From Thermoflexales bacterium (GTDB lineage Bacteria > Chloroflexota > Anaerolineae > Fen-1058): DNA of 5,354 bases. The number at the start of each line of letters is the position of its first letter. Position 1 is the first letter of the stretch. Position numbers and translations under genes: made by a program. The notes beneath the pieces are model-generated. The model was not told where the DNA came from. It was given only the letters and a program-made list of their open reading frames with translations, and did not search any database. The stretch is from positions 1-5,354 of the forward strand of contig JAFGFO010000285.1 of assembly GCA_016931085.1 (NCBI GenBank), in the 5' to 3' direction. Below are positions 1 through 4,812 of the stretch, one piece after another.

Positions 1-1274
1 GCCAGCGATCGAAGCATGTCGGCATCGCCCTCGTCCAGGCCGCCAGCCTGTTCGGAATAGACCGACAACACCCCGATGGTTTTATCCTCTTGAATGATCG
101 GCACGGCGAGCTTGGAACGCACTCGCGACAGCGGGGGCAGCGGCTGCCAGCCCGGCTCGTCGCGGACGTCGCCCACGAGGATGGCTTGCTGCTCGCGGGC
201 CACGCGGGCGCTCAGGCTGGTGGGGTCGTCTAGCGAGATGCTGTGTTGCTCGCGTTTCATCTGGACGCCGGCCTCCCCATAGCCCTCGGCCAGGACCAGC
301 CGGTCGCCGGCCGGGTTGAGCAAATAGATGTGAACGTGATAATAGTTGAAGGTTTCTTTGGTCTGTACGACCAGCTCGCGCCAGAGGCGCTCTATGTCCA
401 GGATGCTGTTCAGGTGGCCGCTGAGGGTGGCCACGGTTTCCAGGCGTTGGGTGCGCGCTTTCACGCGCTGTTCCAGGCCCTCCAGGATTTGTTGTAATTG
501 GGTCGTCATGGTGTTAAAGACATCGGCCAGAACACCAATTTCGTCGCGGGCGCTCACCTCTGCACGCGCTGACAGGTCGCCCCCTTTGATGGCCGTGGCC
601 GTGGCAGCCAAAGCGGCAATTGGCCGGATGATGCTGCTAGCCACTAGAATCCCTGCCAGTAAACCTACCCCCAGGGCAACGATGGTAATAAAAACCCAGC
701 ACGTGCGAATCAAATTTTGGGCATGCACCGTCGTTGTGATCAGGGTTTCCACATCATCTTGGATGTTTGTCCGAAGCCGATCCAGGTTCTCGCCGAAGCG
801 CCGTTGTAATGAAGCCAGGTTATTGTGGCGCAAAAATTGCGCTTGAGTCCATTGCTCTTTTTGGACCAGGGCGTTCAATTCATGTACAGTATCTACCAGT
901 TCGATGCCCAAAAGGAAAAGGTCGCTCATAATCTCTTGGTTTTGAGCGACCTTTTCCGAACCTTTACCCGCCGTTTGAGTTTGCAAGTCTGCCAATCGTT
1001 GGTTAAAATCTGCCAATTCGTCGTTTAATCGCCGTTCAATCAGGTTCGTTTGACGTGTCAGGAGCATATTGTCAACGGTAGCCACAACAGTCAGCAAGCT
1101 CATCTGGAGGTCGGTTATACTTTCAATCTGCTTGCTGCCATTATACATCGCCGTGGCAGTTCTTTCAGCCGAGGCGCTATATCCCAAGCCGGCGCCACTG
1201 GCAATGAGTACGAGCAGAAACATCAACGTAAAACCCAGTATAGTACGCTGTTTAATGGACACATTCGATCTCAT
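1..1274 (-). CDS. Membrane sensor protein, TM-ectodomain-TM-HAMP-GAF (partial, C-terminus beyond the window)
   Basis: Reading the minus strand gives 424 open codons without a stop up to the left edge, so only the N-terminal part is visible. Numbered from the ATG at 1274: a basic N-tip, TM1 at about 12-32 (GFTLMFLLVLIASGAGLGY), a helical extracellular domain at about 33-188 without cysteines, TM2 at about 191-213 (WVFITIVALGVGLLAGILVA), HAMP at about 214-266 (IIRPIAALA ... DEIGVLADVFNTM), a short coiled coil, then a GAF domain from about 285 (LNSILDIERLW ... YYHVHIYLLNPAGDRLVL ... SKLAVPIIQEDKTIGVLSVYS). The unseen part may hold a histidine kinase, phosphatase, cyclase or more GAF/PAS domains, so the output is unknown. 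Start is uncertain: neither ATG 1274 nor the in-frame GTG at 1301 (7 nt after CAGGG) has a strong ribosome binding site; the frame is closed by a stop at 1335-1337. It follows the binding-protein gene by about 50 nt (25 nt if GTG is used), suggesting co-transcription. GC drops sharply in the ectodomain half. Confidence 0.85.
   Translation of the reverse strand, partial: MRSNVSIKQRTILGFTLMFLLVLIASGAGLGYSASAERTATAMYNGSKQIESITDLQMSLLTVVATVDNMLLTRQTNLIERRLNDELADFNQRLADLQTQTAGKGSEKVAQNQEIMSDLFLLGIELVDTVHELNALVQKEQWTQAQFLRHNNLASLQRRFGENLDRLRTNIQDDVETLITTTVHAQNLIRTCWVFITIVALGVGLLAGILVASSIIRPIAALAATATAIKGGDLSARAEVSARDEIGVLADVFNTMTTQLQQILEGLEQRVKARTQRLETVATLSGHLNSILDIERLWRELVVQTKETFNYYHVHIYLLNPAGDRLVLAEGYGEAGVQMKREQHSISLDDPTSLSARVAREQQAILVGDVRDEPGWQPLPPLSRVRSKLAVPIIQEDKTIGVLSVYSEQAGGLDEGDADMLRSL
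914..957. repeat. Perfect 15-bp inverted repeat inside the sensor coding region
   Basis: The arm at 914-928 (GGAAAAGGTCGCTCA) is the exact reverse complement of 943-957, separated by 14 nt (929-942). It lies within the extracellular-domain codons of the minus-strand sensor gene, encoding the residues around SEKVAQ and MSDLFL (about 106-121). The mRNA could form a strong hairpin here. No T-tract follows, so it is not a typical intrinsic terminator. Function unknown. Confidence 0.9.
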
Positions 1275-1313
1275 GACCGTCTTGACAGGAATGCCAAACA
1301 CTAAATAACCCTG

Positions 1314-1334
1314 CCAGGTCTTGACATTACCTGG
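1314..1334 (-). promoter_or_regulatory. Hairpin enclosing the stop codon of the binding-protein gene
   Basis: CCAGGT at 1314-1319 and ACCTGG at 1329-1334 are exact reverse complements around a 9-nt loop. In minus-strand RNA the TAA stop of the binding-protein gene (1327-1329) straddles the stem-loop boundary, and the short gap before the sensor start follows immediately. There is no U-run, so it is not a convincing terminator. It could tune read-through, mRNA stability or translation of the downstream sensor. The structure is seen; the role is inferred. Confidence 0.45.
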
Positions 1335-2313
1335 TTATCAAGGCCAAGTCTACCGGGATAAACTTGGGCACCTCTTCCCCTTTTAGATATTTGACGACCG
1401 TCTCTACACCCAGGCGTCCCATGTCTTCGGGCCGCTGGGCGATGGTGGCAATCAGATCACCCTTCTCCACCGCCACAACCGCACTATCAATAGCATCGAA
1501 ACCAATAAACGCAATCTTATCAGCGCGACCGGCCTCTTTTGCCGCTTCGACAGCCCCCAGTACCATGTCGTCGTTGTGGGCAAACACACCATCAATCTGA
1601 GGCTGCTGAGCCAATATTCTGGCGAAGACGGTTTTGGCATCAGCTTTATTAAAGTTGGCCGTTTCCCGCACAATAACCTCGATCTCGGGCGCGGCGGCTA
1701 TCGCCTGGTTAAAACCGGCCCCACGGTCACGGGCGGCCGCCGAACCGGGAGTACCTTCCAACTCTACCACCTTGCCCTTTTTGCGGAGAGCTTCGGCCAG
1801 GTACTTGCCAGCCATTTGCCCGCCAGCGATATTATCGGATGCAATGTGGGAGATAACGGTGGTACTGGATGAACTGCGGTCAATGGTAAACGCCGCCACG
1901 CCGGCGGCGCTGGCGGCATCCATGTCTGGCACTAGATCTTCGCTAACAGGATTAACCAGCAGCGCGCTGACTTTCTGCTCGACCAATGAGCGAATCTGGG
2001 TGCGCTGTAATTCAGCATCATCGTTGGCATACTGGACAATCAGTTTTACGTTTTGGCGGTTAGCCGCTTCTTCGGCACCCTTCACCAGTGAGACAAAGAA
2101 AGGCGTTTTTTCGGTCATGCAAAGTAAAATCCCAACGGTAACTGGCGAGGCTTTGGCAGGTTCGGGCGTAGGGGGTGTCTGGGGCCGCGACTGGCCGCAC
2201 CCCGTTACTGCCACGATCATCATAACAACGATGAGGCCACTCACAATGCGCCACATGGAACGCGACCCCGTGTGTATTTGCTCTTGTGGGCGACACAGTA
2301 TTCGCAGTACCAT
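1327..2313 (-). CDS. RbsB-like sugar-binding lipoprotein (periplasmic binding protein, type 1 fold)
   Basis: 328 residues. A hydrophobic signal segment (about 23-38) ends in a lipobox AVTG-C39, so the mature protein should be a lipid-anchored extracytoplasmic protein. A Pro-rich linker (41-57) precedes the Peripla_BP_4 domain. The mature part matches E. coli ribose-binding protein closely from memory: PFFVSLVKGA (71-80), IDR (144-146), VISHIASDNIAGG (153-165), AARDRGAGF (193-201), FAHNDDMVLGA (244-254), GFD (271-273) and IAQ (291-293). Positions equivalent to RbsB sugar contacts F15, F16, D89, R90, R141, F164, N190, F214, D215 and Q235 are kept (F72, F73, D145, R146, R195, F221, N247, F272, D273, Q293), but N13 is replaced by T70. 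Ribose or a related pentose is therefore a likely ligand. Start at 2313 is chosen for AAAGGAG 7 nt upstream; M20 would give a more usual lipoprotein N-terminus but has a weaker site. No transporter permease or ATPase gene is present; a sensor gene follows instead. Confidence 0.9.
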   Translation of the reverse strand: MVLRILCRPQEQIHTGSRSMWRIVSGLIVVMMIVAVTGCGQSRPQTPPTPEPAKASPVTVGILLCMTEKTPFFVSLVKGAEEAANRQNVKLIVQYANDDAELQRTQIRSLVEQKVSALLVNPVSEDLVPDMDAASAAGVAAFTIDRSSSSTTVISHIASDNIAGGQMAGKYLAEALRKKGKVVELEGTPGSAAARDRGAGFNQAIAAAPEIEVIVRETANFNKADAKTVFARILAQQPQIDGVFAHNDDMVLGAVEAAKEAGRADKIAFIGFDAIDSAVVAVEKGDLIATIAQRPEDMGRLGVETVVKYLKGEEVPKFIPVDLALITR

Positions 2314-2353
2314 TTTTAGTCTCCTTTCACAATCTGCGACAGACCATTTTTAG
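2309..2353. repeat. 11-bp direct repeat duplicating the start-codon context
   Basis: ACCATTTTTAG occurs at 2309-2319 and again at 2343-2353, 34 bp apart. On the minus strand each copy reads CTAAAAATGGT, so the true start context of the binding-protein gene is preceded by a decoy ATG at 2347. That ATG opens a 6-codon frame (MVCRRL) ending at a TGA (2327-2329) that overlaps the Shine-Dalgarno sequence. It may be the scar of a short tandem duplication or a leader minicistron. Confidence 0.6.
2321..2327 (-). promoter_or_regulatory. Ribosome binding site of the sugar-binding protein gene
   Basis: Minus-strand AAAGGAG lies 7 nt upstream of the ATG at 2313. It is the strongest such match among the minus-strand genes and decides the start in favour of 2313 over the more lipoprotein-like ATG at 2256. 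Confidence 0.8.
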
Positions 2354-2390
2354 CGACGGAATGTCTAAACACGAGTCAATAACCAATTCT

Positions 2391-2419
2391 ATTATAGCAT
2401 ATCGTGTGGGCCTTGTCTG
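2391..2419 (-). promoter_or_regulatory. Sigma-70-type promoter for the sugar-binding protein gene
   Basis: On the minus strand a perfect TATAAT (2391-2396) is preceded, with a 17-nt spacer, by CAGACA (2414-2419), which matches TTGACA at 4 of 6 positions. Transcription would start near 2384, leaving a leader of about 70 nt before the ATG at 2313. This supports expression of the binding protein and sensor as a unit separate from the kinase and regulator genes. Confidence 0.6.
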
Positions 2420-2461
2420 TAGGAAAGTGGGGACAATTTTGTAGGAAAACGGGGGCAACTT
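2418..2461. repeat. Two imperfect 22-bp tandem repeats abutting the regulator stop codon
   Basis: Units 2418-2439 and 2440-2461 both begin TGTAGGAAA and share 18 of 22 positions (the core is GTGGGGACAA in the first, ACGGGGGCAA in the second). The right unit overlaps the first bases of the response-regulator stop codon and the left unit overlaps the -35 of the promoter facing the binding-protein gene. The GGAAA/GTGGGGACA pattern reminds me of terminal sequences of some DDE transposons, but no transposase is present. It could be a solo transposon end or a double binding site. Confidence 0.7.
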
Positions 2462-3140
2462 ACGCCAGAGGCACCAGGCCATGCGTGATGGCAAACTTGA
2501 TCAGGCCGGGCAGGTCGTGGATGTCCAGCTTTTCCATCAGGCGCTTGCGGTAGGTGTGAACGCTTTTGGGGGACAGGCACAGCATCGTGCTGATGTCATC
2601 ATTGGATTTCCCCTCGGCGATGAGCTGCAGAATTTCCCGCTCGCGAGGGCTGAGGCTGGCCAGGAGATTGGCCGTGTGGGCCACTTCCAACTGCTGCTTG
2701 TAGCCGGCCACCACCTGGTCTGAAATGGATGAGGGCAGGTAATAGTGCCCGGCTTGAACCATTTGGATGGCCTCGATGAGCTCGCGGCCGGCCGACTCTT
2801 TCAGCAAGTAGCCGTGCGCGCCAGCCTGCAAGGCGTGCGTGATATACTCAGGGCTTTTGTGAATGGACAAGATGATCACATGTGTGTGAGGACACAGCTC
2901 GAGGAGCTGGCGAGTAGCCTCAAGGCCATCCAGCTTGGGCATGGTGATGTCCATGATCACAATGTCGGGGCAAAGCGCCGCTTTCTGAAGCGCCGCAACC
3001 TGGCGCACGGCTTCCTCGCCATCGGCCGCGTCGCCCACGACATGGAAGTCGGGCTGCGCCTCCAACATGTAGCGCATGGTATCCCGCAGCATGGTGCTGT
3101 CTTCGGCCAGAAAGACCGTTATGGTATTATCTGGACACAT
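2460..3140 (-). CDS. NarL/LuxR-family two-component response regulator
   Basis: 226 residues, a full-length NarL-type regulator. The receiver domain (about 7-125) has the acidic pair E13-D14, the phospho-acceptor D64 in VIMDITMPKLDG, S92 at the Thr/Ser switch position and the invariant lysine K114 in YLLKES. The LuxR/GerE helix-turn-helix domain covers about 161-226 (LSPREREILQLIAEGKSNDDIS ... SPKSVHTYRKRLMEKL). It should bind DNA as a dimer once phosphorylated; its partner is most likely the HisKA_3 kinase encoded immediately upstream, since HisKA_3 kinases usually pair with NarL-type regulators. The start is ATG 3140: a stop in frame at 3144-3146 leaves no earlier start. The ribosome binding site is weak (AAGG about 10 nt upstream). 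The gap to the kinase stop is 66 nt and is filled by a small overlapping frame. Target genes cannot be read from the window. Confidence 0.93.
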   Translation of the reverse strand: MCPDNTITVFLAEDSTMLRDTMRYMLEAQPDFHVVGDAADGEEAVRQVAALQKAALCPDIVIMDITMPKLDGLEATRQLLELCPHTHVIILSIHKSPEYITHALQAGAHGYLLKESAGRELIEAIQMVQAGHYYLPSSISDQVVAGYKQQLEVAHTANLLASLSPREREILQLIAEGKSNDDISTMLCLSPKSVHTYRKRLMEKLDIHDLPGLIKFAITHGLVPLA

Positions 3141-3210
3141 CCATCACTTGCCTTGCTGTCCTCTTAAAGATCTTGCTCATTGGCCGCGCGGAGCGTGCCG
3201 ATTTGCTCAT
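3127..3210 (-). CDS. Possible 27-codon coupling minicistron between kinase and regulator
   Basis: The minus-strand ATG at 3210-3208 overlaps the TGA stop of the kinase gene (ATGA arrangement). It opens a frame of 27 codons, MSKSARSARPMSKIFKRTAR..., rich in Lys and Arg, that ends in TAA at 3127-3129, just past the regulator start at 3140. Ribosomes leaving the kinase gene could re-initiate here and deliver translation to the weakly signalled regulator start. It may equally be chance. No homology is recognised. Confidence 0.2.
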   Translation of the reverse strand: MSKSARSARPMSKIFKRTARQVMDVSR

Positions 3211-4514
3211 GTGTTGATTTGCACGACCACGCTTGTCCCCTGGCCGGGTGTCGATTCAATCCGGCACTCACCGCCCACAGCCATGGCCCGTTCGGCCATG
3301 TTGAGCAGCCCCCAACGGCCTTTTTGAGCCGGAGCCGGTGACGGGGTGGGGTCAAAGCCGACACCATCGTCGGCAACGACCAGCGAAATCTCGTCAGTCG
3401 TGGTCAGGCTGATAGTGACCTGGCTGGCATGGGCGTACTTGGCGACGTTGCTCAAAGCCTCCTGGGCAATGCGAAACAGCGTATTTTCAATCAAGGCTGG
3501 CAGGCGCGCCGTCAGCTTGTCGCCTTGCAGCGTGAATGGGATGCCTGTCCGCTGGCTAAACTGATCCCCATACCAGCGCAAGGCGGCCGCCAGGCCATAA
3601 TCGTCGAGCACCGAAGGGCGCAACTCGGCCATCACATCTCGCACGTCTTCGGTGGTCTGCTCGACCAAGGTCAGGGCATCGTCCACGCGCGCCAGAGACG
3701 CCTGGCTTTCGGCTTCAGGCACAAATTGGCTCATCTGCTTGCGGATGATGTTCAACACAAAGCCCAAGATCGAGAGGTTTTGCCCCACCCGGTCGTGCAA
3801 TTCACGCGCCAACTGCTTTCGCTCCAGCTCTTGGGCTTCGGCCAGCCGGGCCGATAGCTCCCGCAGCGCCTGGTGGCTTTGGCTGACCTTGGCTAACAAG
3901 GTGTCCTTCTCCTGCTCGGCGCGCTTACGCTCAGCGATCTCGACTTGTAGACTGGCGTTGGCTCGAACTAATTCGGCCGTGCGCTTCTCTACCTGCCGTT
4001 CCAGCTCGTCGTGTGCGCGTTGCAGGGCGCGTTCGGCCTGTATCCTGGCGCGCAGCTCTGATTTGTGCCCGGCAATTTCGTGCTCTAACTGCTCGTTGCG
4101 GACGTCGAGTTGCCTTTGCGCTGCCCGCAGGGCCAGGTGTGTTCTCACCCGCGCCAGGAGCTCTTGGGGCTGAACGGGCTTGGTGACATAATCCACGCCG
4201 CCCATCTCAAAGCCCTTGACTTTGTGCTTGATCTCTGCCAAGACAGTCATAAAGATGATGGGGATATCCTGGGTCGTCTTGTCTGCCTTCAAGCGGCGGC
4301 ACACCTCAAAGCCGTTCATGCCTGGCATCACCACGTCGAGCAGGATCAAGTCCGGCCGGGTGCTTTGCATGGTTTCCAGGGCGTCCTGGCCATCCATGGC
4401 GGTGAGGACCCGAAGATCCAAGGCCTGCAGATGGTCCGCAACGACGCTCAGGTTGGCAGCATTATCATCCACGACCAGAATAGTAGACCTTGATGGGTCA
4501 GTCGCTACACTCAT
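3207..4514 (-). CDS. Soluble hybrid histidine kinase, REC-coiled coil-HisKA_3-HATPase_c
   Basis: 435 residues from ATG 4514; GTG at 4517 directly precedes it, but GGGA sits 6 nt upstream of the ATG. An N-terminal receiver domain (about 11-127) carries D16-D17, the phospho-acceptor D60 in LILLDVVMPGMNG, T90 and K112. A long charged coiled coil follows (about 130-225, with the common EKRTAEL and AERKRAEQE linker pattern). The HisKA_3 dimerisation helix contains RELHDRVGQ with phospho-accepting H240. HATPase_c covers about 340-435, with N-box N356 (QEALSNVAKYAHA), G1 box ADDGVGFD (381-388) and GRWGLLNMAERA. No membrane segment is visible, so it is cytoplasmic and may receive its signal by phosphorylation of its own receiver, as in a phosphorelay. 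The regulator gene 66 nt downstream is the probable phosphoryl acceptor. All catalytic motifs are intact. Confidence 0.93.
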   Translation of the reverse strand: MSVATDPSRSTILVVDDNAANLSVVADHLQALDLRVLTAMDGQDALETMQSTRPDLILLDVVMPGMNGFEVCRRLKADKTTQDIPIIFMTVLAEIKHKVKGFEMGGVDYVTKPVQPQELLARVRTHLALRAAQRQLDVRNEQLEHEIAGHKSELRARIQAERALQRAHDELERQVEKRTAELVRANASLQVEIAERKRAEQEKDTLLAKVSQSHQALRELSARLAEAQELERKQLARELHDRVGQNLSILGFVLNIIRKQMSQFVPEAESQASLARVDDALTLVEQTTEDVRDVMAELRPSVLDDYGLAAALRWYGDQFSQRTGIPFTLQGDKLTARLPALIENTLFRIAQEALSNVAKYAHASQVTISLTTTDEISLVVADDGVGFDPTPSPAPAQKGRWGLLNMAERAMAVGGECRIESTPGQGTSVVVQINT

Positions 4515-4565
4515 CACGTTTCCCGCTTATGCTCATAGCGTGGCCTCCAGCCGCAACCCAATCTG

Positions 4566-4634
4566 TTTTACCGCCGAGAACGCCGAGAAGAATTTTAAAA
4601 AACTCTGCGCCCTCTGCGTGCTCCGCGGTTAAAA
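4566..4634. repeat. Palindromic intergenic repeat built of 9-nt units (REP/MITE-like)
   Basis: The left arm has two identical 9-nt units CGCCGAGAA (4572-4589). The right arm has three related 9-nt units, CTCTGCGCC, CTCTGCGTG and CTCCGCGGT (4603-4629). The arms are inverted: from 4570, 15 of 18 bases pair with the reverse complement of the right arm, flanked by TTTTA and TTAAAA. A chance plus-strand frame across it reads TAENAE...LCALCVLRG, a peptide pattern I remember from many spurious hypothetical proteins in environmental bacterial genomes, which points to a dispersed repeat. It lies in the leader region of the kinase gene. Confidence 0.75.
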
Positions 4635-4668
4635 ATCTTCGCGATCGTGATAGTTTTTCGCGGGTAAT

Positions 4669-4699
4669 ATTATACTAACCTATTTTACCACATTATCAC
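4669..4699 (-). promoter_or_regulatory. Possible leftward promoter for the kinase-regulator genes
   Basis: A perfect minus-strand TATAAT is at 4669-4674. The best -35 candidate, GTGATA (4694-4699), matches 4 of 6 positions but with a long 19-nt spacer. If used, the leader of about 150 nt would contain the palindromic repeat at 4566-4634. The region is AT-rich and could give chance matches. Confidence 0.3.
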
Positions 4700-4716
4700 C
4701 AACATGTACCCGCCGT

Positions 4717-4738
4717 GCAAGTGAGACTATTGACTTGC
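4717..4738. promoter_or_regulatory. Dyad operator candidate over the recA -35 box
   Basis: GCAAGT (4717-4722) and ACTTGC (4733-4738) are exact inverted 6-mers with a 10-nt spacer. The right arm overlaps the putative -35 hexamer, an ideal place for a repressor. It matches neither the E. coli CTGT-N8-ACAG LexA box nor the Bacillus GAAC-N4-GTTC box, so it is only a candidate for a lineage-specific SOS operator. Confidence 0.4.
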
Positions 4739-4757
4739 GCTCTTTTTGTGGTACACT
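4730..4757 (+). promoter_or_regulatory. Sigma-70-type promoter of recA
   Basis: TTGACT (4730-4735, 5 of 6 to consensus) and TACACT (4752-4757, 4 of 6) are separated by 16 nt. Transcription would begin near 4764, giving a leader of about 50 nt before the recA ATG. Confidence 0.65.
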
Positions 4758-4801
4758 ATAGCTCAAGATAGATACGCAAATCGAATCCAAACAGTAGCTT
4801 T

Positions 4802-4807
4802 AGGGAG
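4802..4807 (+). promoter_or_regulatory. Ribosome binding site of recA
   Basis: AGGGAG lies 5 nt upstream of the ATG at 4813. An in-frame TAG at 4801-4803 excludes any earlier start. Confidence 0.75.
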
Positions 4808-4812
4808 CGACT

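Noticed and set aside
346..846. 166-codon plus-strand frame opposite the sensor gene
   Set aside because: The minus strand encodes HAMP and GAF motifs over the same bases. The plus-strand product is Arg/Ser/Ala-rich without a recognisable fold.
1891..1909. 7-bp GC-rich inverted repeat (CGCCGCC/GGCGGCG) in the binding-protein gene
   Set aside because: It falls on a run of alanine codons in GC-rich DNA, where such short palindromes arise easily.
2256..2256. Alternative binding-protein start at M20 (ATG 2256)
   Set aside because: It would give a more usual short lipoprotein signal peptide, but only the ATG at 2313 has a strong ribosome binding site at proper spacing. It is kept only as an alternative.
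1634..2353. 239-codon plus-strand open frame opposite the sugar-binding protein gene
   Set aside because: It is antisense to a gene with clear RbsB motifs. Its product is Ser/Ala/Thr-rich without recognisable domains, and its start has no convincing ribosome binding site. It is a shadow of high-GC codon structure.
3652..4173. 173-codon plus-strand frame opposite the kinase gene
   Set aside because: It is a Cys/Ser/Arg-rich low-complexity product typical of an antisense reading of a coiled-coil-coding region, with no domain.
4216..4632. Plus-strand frame ending in TAENAE...LCALCVLRG
   Set aside because: Its body is antisense to the kinase receiver domain and its C-terminus is translated repeat sequence. 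This peptide pattern marks the repeat, not a protein gene.
4700..4812. Classical LexA box upstream of recA
   Set aside because: Neither a CTGT-N8-ACAG nor a GAAC-N4-GTTC pattern is present. Only the unassigned GCAAGT dyad was found.
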